Shown in pieces: positions 8,589-18,108 of a DNA stretch of 64,000 bases. The notes under the pieces were generated by a model, which worked only from the letters and a program-made list of their open reading frames with translations, had not been told where the DNA came from and did no database searches. A program made the translations under genes and the position numbers. This stretch comes from Lewinellaceae bacterium (GTDB lineage: Bacteria > Bacteroidota > Bacteroidia > Chitinophagales > Saprospiraceae). The stretch is taken from NCBI GenBank assembly GCA_016719605.1, contig JADJYW010000029.1, positions 248,001 to 312,000 of the forward strand, in the 5' to 3' direction. Within the stretch, counting starts at the first letter, position 1; each line of letters starts with the position of its first letter.

Positions 8589-9194
8589 TCAACGCGAGTA
8601 AGGCACGCGTGCCACGATGGAACGGCCCAGGGTCAGCTCATCGGCATATTCCAGATCACCGCCGAAAGATACGCCCCGTGCAATAGCACTCACAACTACC
8701 CCGGAGGGTTGTAGTTTTTTGGACAGATAATAAACTGTCGTTTCGCCTTCAATGGTTGGACTGATAGCCATGATGACCTCTTTCAAGTGCCCTTCTCCTA
8801 CCCGCTCAAGCAGCGCGTCCACGGTCAGGTCGGCAGGTCCGATGCCTTCAATCGGCGAAATAATACCACCCAAAACGTGGTAAAGTCCGCGATACTGACC
8901 CGTATCCTCAATGGCCATAAGGTCGCGGATATTTTCTACCACACAGACCAGAGAGCGGTCGCGGCGGGTATCGGCACATATCTGGCACACATCCTCGTCG
9001 GCGAGGTTGTGGCAGATGCGGCACTCCCGGATACCCGAGCGCATGGCCACCACGGCCGAAGCAAACTGTTCGGTGACCGATTTGTCCTGTTTTAGCAAAT
9101 GCAGCACGAGTCTCAGGGCCGTTTTACGCCCGATACCCGGCAGCGCGGCAAATGCCTCGACGGACTTTTCTATGAGTTTGGAGGAGAAGGTCAT
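8589..9194 (-). CDS. recR: Recombination mediator RecR
   Basis: A cytoplasmic DNA-repair protein of 201 residues that acts with RecF/RecO to load RecA at gaps. An N-terminal helix-hairpin-helix (FAALPGIGRKTALRLVLHLL) is followed by a four-cysteine zinc finger (CRICHNLADEDVCQIC), then a TOPRIM domain starting SLVCVVENIRDLMAIE and including GGIISPIEGIGP, and the C-terminal SFGGDLEYADELTLGRSI. Length is normal for the family. A minus-strand CAAAGGTA (TACCTTTG on the coding strand) lies 9-16 bases before the ATG and may be its promoter. Confidence 0.97.
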   Translation of the reverse strand: MTFSSKLIEKSVEAFAALPGIGRKTALRLVLHLLKQDKSVTEQFASAVVAMRSGIRECRICHNLADEDVCQICADTRRDRSLVCVVENIRDLMAIEDTGQYRGLYHVLGGIISPIEGIGPADLTVDALLERVGEGHLKEVIMAISPTIEGETTVYYLSKKLQPSGVVVSAIARGVSFGGDLEYADELTLGRSIVARVPYSR

Positions 9195-9202
9195 GAGGGG
9201 GC

Positions 9203-9210
9203 CAAAGGTA
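9203..9210 (-). promoter_or_regulatory. Candidate -7 box for recR
   Basis: On the coding strand this reads TACCTTTG, the Bacteroidota -7 motif, ending 8 bases before the recR start codon. Transcription would begin very close to the ATG, giving an almost leaderless mRNA. No well-spaced TTG is seen. Confidence 0.4.
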
Positions 9211-9227
9211 CGACACGACTATCGGCT

Positions 9228-9275
9228 TTTTAAAAGCAAAAGCGGCGGCAGGCCTTTTCAGGTTGCTGCCACCGC
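9228..9275 (-). terminator. Rho-independent terminator after universal stress gene
   Basis: Read on the minus strand, a 10-bp GC-rich stem (GCGGTGGCAG with CTGCCGCCGC, one mismatch or wobble) closes a 14-base loop and is followed by TTTTGCTTTT. It lies 24 bases after the universal stress protein stop codon. Confidence 0.75.
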
Positions 9276-9298
9276 ATGGAAAACTACCCTGTCATGTC

Positions 9299-10144
9299 TT
9301 ATTTCATTGGTACACTCAGTACCGGTATGTCCGAGTGATTGGCCGTGTCCTCTGTCAGGCTCCCAAAAAGCAGGTGGGAAAGCCCCTGCCGCTGGTGCGT
9401 CCCCATTACAATCAGGTCGGCATTGTGCTCACCCGCAAACTGAAGAATACTGATCTCCTCGTTGAAGGTATTGCCGCTGATGTACGGTGTAACGCGCTTC
9501 AAGCCGGCCGCATCAGCAAATGTTTGGACTGCTTTTTCGATTTCCTCATTCGACTCAAAACCTGCCGGGTTGTTCAGATACAAAACTTTCACCTCGAAGT
9601 GGAAATGCTTTTGCCATTCGGCAAGAGCCTCAAATACGCCCCTCTGGTCTTTGCGCAACGTGGTTGGCAGTACGACAACCTTCAAATCAAATGCACCTGA
9701 ATTTTCAGGCACAACCAGCACCGCACACGGCGCCGTACGAATAACTTTTTCGGTGTTGGAGCCTACAAAAAACTCTGTTGCGCCCGTCGCACCCTTGGTC
9801 CCCATGACGATCAAATCCGCACGGTCCTCTTCTGCAATGCGCCGCACAGTTGCGTACAAAAAACCTTCTTCAACCAACGTCTCAAACTTGACACCATCAT
9901 ATCTTCCTGTATCAACAAGTTCTTTTTTCAGGTTGTACAACTCCTCTGCAGCGTTTTCGTAGTACTCCGTCATGTCGTAAGCCTCGGGTACATAATAATC
10001 GGGAAGCGGAGGTGCATAAGCAACAGCCGTATTGGTGTGGAGTAATTCAACACTGCCTGCAACCTTTCTGGCAATAGCAGCAGCCACTTTGAATGCGTTT
10101 TTTGAATTGGCTGAAAAATCAGTCGGAACAAGTATCTTTTTCAT
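9299..10144 (-). CDS. Tandem-domain universal stress protein
   Basis: A protein of 281 residues with two UspA folds. The first opens MKKILVPTDFSANSKNA and ends with the ATP-loop motif VMGTKGATGATEFFVGSNTE at about residues 127-146. The second, more degenerate at its start (FDLKVVVLPTTLRKD), ends with VMGTHQRQGLSHLLFGSLTE. The G-2x-G-9x-G-S/T signature is present in both, so nucleotide binding is likely. The start at 10144 puts the first beta-strand at the N-terminus; an upstream in-frame ATG would add 20 unconserved residues. It has a terminator downstream and is transcribed alone or after truA. Confidence 0.93.
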   Translation of the reverse strand: MKKILVPTDFSANSKNAFKVAAAIARKVAGSVELLHTNTAVAYAPPLPDYYVPEAYDMTEYYENAAEELYNLKKELVDTGRYDGVKFETLVEEGFLYATVRRIAEEDRADLIVMGTKGATGATEFFVGSNTEKVIRTAPCAVLVVPENSGAFDLKVVVLPTTLRKDQRGVFEALAEWQKHFHFEVKVLYLNNPAGFESNEEIEKAVQTFADAAGLKRVTPYISGNTFNEEISILQFAGEHNADLIVMGTHQRQGLSHLLFGSLTEDTANHSDIPVLSVPMK

Positions 10145-10242
10145 GACAAATGGCGGTTTTGTTCGACAAAGGTCTTTGTCATGTTCCTCGGAGGGAATGA
10201 TCAAAATCAGACGGACAAGTGAGAGCTGTCAAGGTTTGACCA

Positions 10243-10986
10243 TTAGAGGTAGGGGTAACTAACCCCGGTGAGCGCCAGCCCTTGTGGCGGCACACTCCAG
10301 CTTTTGGGCAGCATTTGCTGGTTTTCCAGTGCCGTGCGCACATCTTCCACCCCGATCAGGCCCTGACCTGCCGAGACACAGGCGCCTGTGATCAGCCGCA
10401 CCATACCACGCAGAAAGCGGTTGGCGCCGATGTGAAACACCAATTGATCGCTGTCGGCGTGGCGCTCCCAATGGGCTTCGGAGAGGGAGCACTTATAGTG
10501 CTCTACCCCGCTGTCTGTTTTGCAAAAAGGGAAAAAAGCCTCGTATTGGGGCAACAGCGCCGCCACGGCACGCATCGTCTCCAGATTGAGTTTGCGCCCC
10601 TGCGGGTAAAACCACGCTGTTTCGACCGAAAAGGGGTCTTTGCGCAGCGCAATGCGGTATTCGTAGTGCCGCTCGTAGGCATCGTACCGGGCGTGGGCCT
10701 CCGGGTGTACCGGTCGGACTGCGAACACGGCAATATCGTCGGGTAGCAGGCTGTTCACGCCGGCCAGAAAGGTCGGAGGGAGGTTGCCCTCCACATCGGT
10801 GTGGGCTACATAGTATCGGGCATGTACGCCGGCATCCGTGCGCCCGCAACCAGTCACTTCGACCGGTTGCCGCAGAATGGTAGCCAGCGCGGTTTCCAGC
10901 GTTTCCTGCACACTGGGTGCATTGGGCTGGCGCTGCCAGCCGGCGTAGCGGGTGCCTCGATAGGCCAGGGTAAGGAAGTAGCGCAT
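10243..10986 (-). CDS. truA: tRNA pseudouridine(38-40) synthase TruA
   Basis: A protein of 247 residues that modifies uridines 38-40 in the anticodon arm of tRNAs. It starts MRYFLTLAYRGTRYAGWQRQ. The catalytic aspartate is D51 within TGCGRTDAGVHA, and the C-terminal half contains FHIGANRFLRGMVRLITGAC, the conserved basic segment that contacts tRNA. Length is typical. It lies 11 bases after the C1 peptidase gene on the same strand, so the two may be co-transcribed. Confidence 0.97.
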   Translation of the reverse strand: MRYFLTLAYRGTRYAGWQRQPNAPSVQETLETALATILRQPVEVTGCGRTDAGVHARYYVAHTDVEGNLPPTFLAGVNSLLPDDIAVFAVRPVHPEAHARYDAYERHYEYRIALRKDPFSVETAWFYPQGRKLNLETMRAVAALLPQYEAFFPFCKTDSGVEHYKCSLSEAHWERHADSDQLVFHIGANRFLRGMVRLITGACVSAGQGLIGVEDVRTALENQQMLPKSWSVPPQGLALTGVSYPYL

Positions 10987-10997
10987 TGGGCGGGCGC

Positions 10998-12322
10998 TTA
11001 TTTCTGTTTGCTCTCTTCTACTTTTTTGGAAAGCGGTGCACGCTCGGCGGGAGCAACCCGGAGATTCGGGTTATACAGCCTGGATTTAGAGGCCGGGGTC
11101 ATCTGGATGGTCGAACGCGGCGCGTCACCCGTTGGGGCTTCCGGCGCGAGGCTGCCTCCTGGATTCTTTTGTTCGACAACCGGCTCGATGCCCATGCGCT
11201 GCTGGATATCGCGGGGCAGGGCATTTTTGTGGACGGTGAAGGAGATGGTGTTCAAACGCATGTATGCATCCGACACATAGACATAGCCCTTTCGGTCGGA
11301 AATTTCGCCCCAGGAATTTTTCACCATGTAGTACAGCCCGCCCTGGGTTTCGTTGAGAATACCCACGATGTGCATCAGGTGGTCGTCTTGGGTTTCCAGA
11401 CGATCAAAGCCTGCTGGCGCTGATCCTGAGTCACGAGTTTTTCCGGCTCCCAGTACTGGAAAGTTCCGGCAATTTGCTCTTTGGACTTGGCCGACCACTC
11501 GGCTTCGGGGGCTACTGCCAGGCCATTGCGGGCCGAAAAGCCGGGATTGCTCACATCGGCATCCCATTCCACGGTATAACCTTTTTGCAGCGAAAAGTTC
11601 AGGCTGCGCATGAGGTCGTTCAAGGGCAGGTTGAGGAACAAGCCGTTGGCAAAATTGTCGGGCAATTCGAGCACAAAGTAGTTCCAGAACGGGTGGTGGG
11701 TAAAGGAGGTGACATTGATATAATCGTCAGGGTTCAGGCCGAGATAATCGCGAAAAGAGGTCGGGGTAAACTGGATATTATTGTATTCAAATTTGACGGG
11801 CACGGGGCCAAACTCGGCATCTAATGCATCCTCAATTTTGCGCAGCCAGTCGTGCTGCAATTCGCCGCGCCGGGCCTGGGCAATGAAGGTGTCGCATGTA
11901 TTTTTCAACGATAGCTCCAGTTGCCTGTGGTTGTAGGGTTTGGAGGGGTCTTTTCGTCCGGGATAGATAGATTCCGGCACTACGCCGTACTGGCGCACGG
12001 CATGCAGTTTGTCGTGTGCCAGACCACCTTCGCTGAGTTGGGCGGTACCCATTCGGCGCACATAGTTTTCACATTTTTGGCGGTAAACATGGCGCACGGT
12101 AAACATTTCGGACAGGTTGTGTGTGCCCTTGCCCGTACGCAACAGTTCACTTTCCAGAAATGACGCCGTGGAAAAGCTCCAGCAAGTGCCTGTTTTGTCT
12201 TGGCTTTTTACGGGTGTGGCCGCCAAACGCTTGATATCCCGAAACTCGTACGGTTCGGAATTTTGGGCGACAAGCAGATGCGTAAAAACAATCCAAAGGA
12301 TGAATACGAGCACTTTTCTCAT
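10998..12322 (-). CDS. C1 peptidase, bleomycin hydrolase/aminopeptidase C type (apparent frameshift)
   Basis: A papain-fold peptidase with an N-terminal signal peptide (MRKVLVFILWIVFTHLLVAQ), so probably periplasmic. The catalytic cysteine is C47 in KTGTCWSFSTASF. The histidine lies in DDHLMHIVGI and the asparagine in VKNSWG. The two halves are in different frames. The reading frame breaks near 11406-11408, where adding one A to the AAA run (plus strand) joins QQRQQAF to DRLETQDDHLMH and gives about 441 residues, normal for the family. The break falls just before the active-site histidine, so the gene as written would be dead. A sequencing indel is the simpler explanation. A proline-rich tail follows the core domain. 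Confidence 0.85.
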
Positions 12323-12411
12323 AACTGTAATTGTGTTTAATGTGTCTGAAAGCGTGGCAAACGTGGTGTTGGGGGTTGTTGAGTCCACCCGTTTGGAAGA
12401 CACGGGATGAT

Positions 12412-12897
12412 TTATGTGTATTGTTTCAATTCCAGCCCTTCCCGTTGACTGAGGTGTACGAGTATCTGCTGTGCACCAAAGTCCAATACCAAGGCATCAT
12501 TGAGGTACAGGCCATCCGTATTTCGGGAAAGGCGCACAGCATGCAGGGCCTGGTTCAGCGCGGGCTGCCAAAGCGAATCGGCAGCCGCATGAATCCGCTG
12601 GACGGATACCCGTCCGTGCAAGGTCTGCAGGTCTCGCGCTGTTTTTATCAGGGTTTCGGCGGAAATGATTCGAATGGCCGTAGAGTCCTCGCCCGAGCTC
12701 AGCAACAATGCACCGTGTTGGTCAAAAATCAACTCCAACGCATACAAAAAGCGGCGGGGCATGCTATCGGCATCGGCGGTATTCAGCCAAAAATAGTACT
12801 GGACGTCCGTCAATACCTCAGCCTCAAAGCCCTGAAAAGCCTGGAGTTCCTCCAGGCTAAAGCAGTCGGGCGGTATGGCATAACTTGTTTTTTGCAT
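12412..12897 (-). CDS. Hypothetical protein
   Basis: About 161 residues with no signal peptide or membrane segment. The sequence (starting MQKTSYAIPPDCFSLEELQA) is a soluble mixed alpha/beta protein with no motif I recognise. The phrases DVQYYFWLNTADADSMPRRF and YALELIFDQHGALLLSSGED look like an antiparallel sheet. It is separated from the DUF4175 gene upstream by a heptamer repeat array and is on the same strand as it. An in-frame TTG 9 bases upstream is an alternative start. Confidence 0.6.
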   Translation of the reverse strand: MQKTSYAIPPDCFSLEELQAFQGFEAEVLTDVQYYFWLNTADADSMPRRFLYALELIFDQHGALLLSSGEDSTAIRIISAETLIKTARDLQTLHGRVSVQRIHAAADSLWQPALNQALHAVRLSRNTDGLYLNDALVLDFGAQQILVHLSQREGLELKQYT

Positions 12898-12911
12898 CGT
12901 AATCAAAACAC

Positions 12912-12955
12912 GCGCAACTCAAAACTCAAAACCCAAAACTCAAAACTCAAAACCC
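12912..12955. repeat. Heptamer tandem repeat CAAAACT/CAAAACC
   Basis: Six or so head-to-tail copies of the 7-mer CAAAACT, with CAAAACC variants, fill the gap between the DUF4175 stop codon and the hypothetical gene. The same unit recurs, in both orientations, between the two tRNA genes at 33603-33671. Confidence 0.85.
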
Positions 12956-15900
12956 TTACTGTCCTACCCCTTTGATGTACTCCTCAACCAGTTGTTTGTA
13001 GTATGGTTTGAGGGCGGGCGAGACGGTGCGGAAGAGGTCTACTTCGGCGCGGCGCTTTTTGAGGTAGTCCTCCAGTGCGGGCGGCAATTTGGTCGGTTGT
13101 TGTTTGGCGCTTTGAGCCTGGCGCTGTTCGTCCTGTTCCTGTTCGCGTTCGGCGCGTTCTTCTTCCAGCAGACGGGTCAGAATTTGTTGTTGGCGCTTGA
13201 GCATTTCGTTGGTCAGGCGCTTGTTGACGAGGTCCGTTTCCGTCTTGTCCATTTCCTCCATGAGTTCGTCCAGCGCTTTACTTCCCTTTCCTTGTTCCTG
13301 TTTCCCTTTTTGCATTTCGCGGAGGGCTTTGCGGAGGGCAGCCTGTTGGGCAGCCATCTGAGCAAATTCCTTGCTCATACCACCTTCGCCCTTGCCCTGG
13401 CCTTTCCCCTTTTCCATACGCTCCTTCATCTCCTTCATTTGCTCATTCAAATTGCCTTGGCCTTTGGTGATTTTGTCCATGGGCACCTTGCCTTTCTTTC
13501 CTTTTTTTCCTTCTCCCTCGCCGCCGGGTTTGGAGCAGCTGCCGCTGCCGGGTTGGCCGCTGGCCATTTGCTGTTGCATTTGGTCCATCACCTCGGAGAG
13601 CATCAGGGCCAGGTCGTTGAAACCCTTCATGGTGCGTTGCTGGTACTCGCCGGCGGAAGTTACCTGGCGTTCTTCGAGATCATCTATGCTGTACTTGAGT
13701 CCCTCATTAATGTCGGATACTTTTTCGGTGATAAGACCCTCAATCTGGAAATTACGGCTTGCCAGCGCTTGCAAACTGTCTTCCACAATTTCAAAATCAT
13801 CTTTGATTTTGAACTGCTGCTGGGTTAGTTCCACATAGCGCGGGGTGTTGACGGAAGTGGCGGCAAAGTTTTTCAGGTTGGTTTCCTGCGCAAAAGACAG
13901 CCCGATAAGGTTTTCGAGCAGCTGGCGCAGCATAGCAATATCCTCCTCCATTTGCTCCTGTTCACCGGACTGGCGGTTCTGGCGCATCTTGTTGGCGAGG
14001 TTTTTCATTTTGTTGGCGGCCTTTTTCTGCTGTTTGCTGGCGGCTGGTTTTTGGTTTTGCTCCATTTGCTCTTTGGAGTCCTGCATGTCCTTTTTAATGT
14101 CCTGCATGTCCTGCTTGCTATCCTCAATCTTTTCCGGCCGTTTCAGTTCTTCGTTTTTCTGAAGCATCTCCTCGTGCTGCTGCTTCAGGTCTTCCATTTT
14201 TTTATTTAGGTCGTCTTGTTCCTTTTTAAGGTCTTCGTCGGACTTGGAGTTTTTTTCCGTTTCCTCTGCGAGTTTTTCCTGCTCCTTGGCCAGTTCTTCA
14301 AGTTGCTCGATTTGCTGTTGGAGCATATTCTCCACTTCGAGTTGTTTGAAAAGTTCCTGCAGGCGATCGAGCTGTTTTTCCATGTCCTCGCTCTTCATCT
14401 GCATTTGCTCCATTTGTTCGAGCATCTCGTCCTTGTTCATCTCCTGGAGCAGTTTTTCGATATCCTCCATGAGTTTTTTCATTTCCTCGGATACTGTTTC
14501 CTCGAACATCTTCTCCAACTCTTCCTGCTTTTCTACCAGTTCCTCATTTTTTTGCTGGTCGAAGTCTTGCTGCATTTTTTGGCTTTCCTCAAAGTTCTCC
14601 TTGGCCTGCTGGATTTGGTTTTGCATCTGCTTTTGACGATCAAGCAGTTTCTCCATTTCCTTGCGCGACTTCCAGTCGAGTTCCTTTTGCTGGAGGACTT
14701 TGTTGCGCAATTTTTTCATTTCCTCCTGGATTTTGGCGCTCTCCTTGAGGGCTTTTTCCAGCTCACGCTGGATTTCATCGGCTGTCTGAGCCTGTTCCTT
14801 GCGGTACTCATCAAGGGTAGGCATGCGCCACTGCATGATGTTGGTGCGCGCGCTTTTGCTGCCGTTGACGCCATCGTTGTCGAACGCCTCAAAGTAGTAG
14901 GATATCTCGTCACCTGGTTCGATATCAAGGTCGCGTATGTTCCAGGTGTGGTCGTACTGGATTTGTTTGCCGGCAGGTTTAGGCACTTTCACGGTAGCAA
15001 CCGGCAGTTGGCCGCCCTTGGCTTTTTTGATTTGGTAGTTGAATGTGAGGTTGAGCAAGCCATAGTCGTCGGAGGCATCGCCGGCGAAGAAGAGCCGACG
15101 GGTATTGGTGGTGTCTTTGAATTCTTCGACACTGATCTGGGGGTGCAAGTCGGGGATAACGGTGACGGTGTAGGCCACGGAATCAGCGTTGGGCAATTGG
15201 TCGTTGCCGAGATAGACATGGTAAATTTCGTCCCGGAGAGCACGGCGGTTGAAGGAAAATAGTTCGTCGCCAAAACGTTTGGAAGCCGTCGCCGGCTCGT
15301 TGCCGAAACGCATGTCGAGATGATCGGTATGCTGGGCGTTGAACACCCAGTTGATGTTGGCGCCCTGAGGCAACACGAGATCGCCCACATTGGCAAGTTC
15401 CTCTTCGGGGCGGCCGATGTATTCCGGGAATTTTATTTTTACCGAAAACGACAGGATGTTGGGACGACGCACCACGCGCAGGGTGTAGTCGTCACTTTCT
15501 ACCCCGCCACCGAAGAGCCGAAACTCCACGTCTTTCTGGACATTGGAAAAAGTGTACGAAAAACGGTTGGCGGCTTCTTTACCCAGGCGGTACTGCACAT
15601 TGCCGACCTCAACAAACAATTCGCTGGGCAATGCCTGGCCTTCCACATCCACGTTGAGCACGAAATCGGAGAACTGCACGGCCTTCAGGTCGTTGGTGTT
15701 GACCAGAAAACGGAACGGCGCCGGTTTTTCAAATTTTTTGCTGCTGTTCAGCAGGCGCATGGTGCCTTCGCGCAGGATATTGGGCGCCCCCAAAAACAGG
15801 AACAGCAGCAGCAGCACGGGCGGCAAGGCATAGCGCAAGTACTTGCGGTTTTTCTGCAAGTCAATGGCAGCCTTGAACGGCACGATCTTGATTTCTTCGC

Positions 15901-16309
15901 TTTTTTGGTTGATAGACGCGTGAATAAGGTCGGCGTAAAGGGCATTTGATGCCTGCTGCTTCAGTTGCAGAATGTTGAGCAGTTTGTCTTGCACACCGGA
16001 GAAGTGATCGCCGATAATCTGGGCGGCTTGCTCATGGCTGATAACCTTGCCGAGGTGGAAGTAGTGCATCAGCGGCAACGCCACCCAACGGTAGAGGGAG
16101 GCGCCGGACAACAGTACAAACCCCCAGAGCATACCCGTGCGCACCCCTGTGCCGAAGTAAAAATAGTACTCCAGTACATTGAGCAGGATGAACAGACCCA
16201 GCACGGCGCCCACCGTGTAGAGCGCCCCGCGCAGGAGCTGGTTGACGTAAAATTTGCGAATGAAACCATCGAGTTTCTCGATGAGCAGGCTATAGTTGTC
16301 GCGTTGCAT
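12956..16309 (-). CDS. DUF4175 family membrane protein with long Gln/Glu/Lys coiled coil
   Basis: A protein of 1117 residues. The N-terminus (start MQRDNYSLLIEKLDGFIRKF) has two membrane segments around residues 25-75, then a third near 160 (YALPPVLLLLFLFLGAP). An Ig-like periplasmic region follows (about 200-490). The next ~550 residues are almost continuous Q/E/K/M heptads (for example EEMKKLMEDIEKLLQEMNKD), a very long coiled coil, with a short glycine-rich break (GSGSCSKPGGEGEGKKGKKG). The family is widespread in Bacteroidota and has no proven function. I chose the ATG at 16309 because the extra upstream codons have no membrane-protein character. It is probably an envelope-anchored scaffold, which is inference. 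Confidence 0.88.
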   Translation of the reverse strand: MQRDNYSLLIEKLDGFIRKFYVNQLLRGALYTVGAVLGLFILLNVLEYYFYFGTGVRTGMLWGFVLLSGASLYRWVALPLMHYFHLGKVISHEQAAQIIGDHFSGVQDKLLNILQLKQQASNALYADLIHASINQKSEEIKIVPFKAAIDLQKNRKYLRYALPPVLLLLFLFLGAPNILREGTMRLLNSSKKFEKPAPFRFLVNTNDLKAVQFSDFVLNVDVEGQALPSELFVEVGNVQYRLGKEAANRFSYTFSNVQKDVEFRLFGGGVESDDYTLRVVRRPNILSFSVKIKFPEYIGRPEEELANVGDLVLPQGANINWVFNAQHTDHLDMRFGNEPATASKRFGDELFSFNRRALRDEIYHVYLGNDQLPNADSVAYTVTVIPDLHPQISVEEFKDTTNTRRLFFAGDASDDYGLLNLTFNYQIKKAKGGQLPVATVKVPKPAGKQIQYDHTWNIRDLDIEPGDEISYYFEAFDNDGVNGSKSARTNIMQWRMPTLDEYRKEQAQTADEIQRELEKALKESAKIQEEMKKLRNKVLQQKELDWKSRKEMEKLLDRQKQMQNQIQQAKENFEESQKMQQDFDQQKNEELVEKQEELEKMFEETVSEEMKKLMEDIEKLLQEMNKDEMLEQMEQMQMKSEDMEKQLDRLQELFKQLEVENMLQQQIEQLEELAKEQEKLAEETEKNSKSDEDLKKEQDDLNKKMEDLKQQHEEMLQKNEELKRPEKIEDSKQDMQDIKKDMQDSKEQMEQNQKPAASKQQKKAANKMKNLANKMRQNRQSGEQEQMEEDIAMLRQLLENLIGLSFAQETNLKNFAATSVNTPRYVELTQQQFKIKDDFEIVEDSLQALASRNFQIEGLITEKVSDINEGLKYSIDDLEERQVTSAGEYQQRTMKGFNDLALMLSEVMDQMQQQMASGQPGSGSCSKPGGEGEGKKGKKGKVPMDKITKGQGNLNEQMKEMKERMEKGKGQGKGEGGMSKEFAQMAAQQAALRKALREMQKGKQEQGKGSKALDELMEEMDKTETDLVNKRLTNEMLKRQQQILTRLLEEERAEREQEQDEQRQAQSAKQQPTKLPPALEDYLKKRRAEVDLFRTVSPALKPYYKQLVEEYIKGVGQ

Positions 16310-16493
16310 AAGACGTACGAGTGATGAGCGATGAATGACAAATCTTTCCCCGCGCAGGTTGCGGGAAATGGTTGTTCCGGCAATTTCTTGTCGGAACAGG
16401 CCGACAAAAGTGCGGACAAAATTACGCTTACAACGGATGAATTGCGGAAAGGGTTGGCAAATCGCGTTTTTTAATACGCCTGCGCTGAACCAA

Positions 16494-17801
16494 TCAATCC
16501 TTGTCGCCTTTGTACTTCTCCTCAAACCGCCGTTGCAGCACCTTTTGTTTATTGTCCAAATTGACCTCGCGGCCCTGGATAAAAGCCGCAGTCACGCGGT
16601 TGGTGCGCATATCAAGGGCGTCGCCCTCGCTGACAAACAGGGTAGCATCCTTGCCCGTTTCGAGCGAGCCGGTGGTGTTGCCGATGCCCATGATGGCGGC
16701 TGGGCTAAGCGTGAGTGCCTGCACGGCAGCCTCGTAGGGTAGTCCGAAACCGATGGCCTGCCCGGCCTGAAAGGGCAGATTCCGCTGCTGCCATGCGCCC
16801 TCGCCCGCGATGACAAACGGGATGCCGGCGGCGTGCAGGGCGGCAGGAGTTTTGAAAGGCTGGTCCACATCTTCGTCGTCGCGGGCGGGCAAGCGTTGGG
16901 TCTGATCGAGCACGACCGGTACGCGGTGTTCGCGCAGGAAGTCGGTGATCAGCCACGCGTCGGTAGCCCCGACGAGCACGGCACGCGCACCGAATTGCTC
17001 GGCAAACAGAACGGCTTCTTGCATGGTACGGGCATTGCCGGTGTGGATATACAGATTTTGTTTGCCGTCAAAAATGCCGCGCATGGCTTCGAAGCGGGGG
17101 TTTTTCGGCTCGGGTGTGGTGTTTTGGCAGTAGGCTGCTGCTTCGGCGAAAAAGCGGCGAACGTCCACCACATTTTTATCGTACGCGTTTTCCGGCTCCT
17201 CGCCGGGGGTGCGCCCGGGCGGGCCAAAACGGCGACGAGGTTGCGGCGATGGCCAGTTGAGGTGTATGCCGTCGTCGGTGCGCAAGGTGGCATCCTCCCA
17301 GTTCCAGGCATCGAGTTGCACCACGGAGGACGTACCGGAAACCGTACCGCCGGTGGGCACGACCTGCGCCAGCAGCACACCGTTGGAGCGCACCGTGGGC
17401 TGGATATCAGAGTCGGTGTTGTAGGCAACGATGGCCCGGGCATTGGGGTTGTAGGAGCCAATTTCGGCGAAATCCTGTGTTGCACGCACCGCCTCCACCT
17501 CCACAAGGCCGAGGTGGGAATTGGTGGCGATGAACCCGGGATAGACGTGTTTCCCCGTGACATCGAATATCTTCGAAAATTTGGCGCGGTCCAGCCGAAC
17601 AGTCGCTGCGTCGGCCACAAGCGTCAGTTTTCCTGCATCGAAAGCGATGGCGCTATTGGGCAACACCTGGCCGTTGCCGAGGTGGGCCGTGGCGCCGAGG
17701 AGCAGCACGGCTCCGCTTTGCGGAGGCGCCGGAACAGGCGACTGGGCGGGCAAGGCAGCAGCAAACAGGAGGGCGGCGAGCGTGATTCGTATTGTATTCA
17801 T
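16494..17801 (-). CDS. Secreted amidohydrolase family protein
   Basis: A protein of 435 residues with a signal peptide (MNTIRITLAALLFAAALPAQ). The composite-domain motif HVYPGFIATNSHLGLVEVEA replaces the usual DxHxH with N-x-H, and a C-terminal block (ALTLSPAAIMGIGNTTGSLE, then GKDATLFV) is the standard amidohydrolase tail. The usual second metal histidines are hard to find (ANLYIHTG-like NLYIHTGNARTMQEA is visible near 250). Homologues in Bacteroidota often occur as tandem pairs with a catalytically complete partner, which is not present in this window. It may therefore be an impaired or divergent member. A minus-strand -7 box (17887-17894) lies 86 bases upstream. Confidence 0.82.
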   Translation of the reverse strand: MNTIRITLAALLFAAALPAQSPVPAPPQSGAVLLLGATAHLGNGQVLPNSAIAFDAGKLTLVADAATVRLDRAKFSKIFDVTGKHVYPGFIATNSHLGLVEVEAVRATQDFAEIGSYNPNARAIVAYNTDSDIQPTVRSNGVLLAQVVPTGGTVSGTSSVVQLDAWNWEDATLRTDDGIHLNWPSPQPRRRFGPPGRTPGEEPENAYDKNVVDVRRFFAEAAAYCQNTTPEPKNPRFEAMRGIFDGKQNLYIHTGNARTMQEAVLFAEQFGARAVLVGATDAWLITDFLREHRVPVVLDQTQRLPARDDEDVDQPFKTPAALHAAGIPFVIAGEGAWQQRNLPFQAGQAIGFGLPYEAAVQALTLSPAAIMGIGNTTGSLETGKDATLFVSEGDALDMRTNRVTAAFIQGREVNLDNKQKVLQRRFEEKYKGDKD

Positions 17802-18108
17802 GGCCTTGTACAAAAATAATTTTTACAGGTTAAGGATCGTCTCGTTCCAATTTTGCGGCCCGTTGTTTGGCCCGGCGTTGGTATCACAAAGGTAAACTCA
17901 ATAAGCCTCCGCACGGCTCTTATACCCAAGTATTACTCGGTTTAGTTTTTTGAGCTGCCTTCCCGATACCTGACCGGCGCACTGTTCGGTACGAAACCTG
18001 CGCAACCAGTATGCGGCCGATCGGTTGTAGTGCTACAAAACAAGCAGGCAACGGGTACGAACAACCTCGCTCCGACGTTTCCTCTCAAATTTTAACATTT
18101 CCTGCTCT
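17802..18108. promoter_or_regulatory. Divergent intergenic region with a candidate -7 box
   Basis: A 307-base spacer between the divergent amidohydrolase and TraB/GumN genes. On the minus strand, positions 17887-17894 read TACCTTTG, matching the Bacteroidota -7 box and suitably placed for the amidohydrolase. I see no terminator, RNA gene or convincing plus-strand promoter in the rest. Confidence 0.4.

Noticed and set aside
12912..12955. Heptamer arrays as a CRISPR array.
   Set aside because: Units are 7 bases, contiguous, without unique spacers, and no cas genes are present.
14216..15262. A long plus-strand frame rich in Phe/Leu that looks like a membrane protein.
   Set aside because: It is the complement of the Gln/Glu/Lys coiled coil of the DUF4175 gene; antisense of Lys/Glu codons gives Phe/Leu runs.
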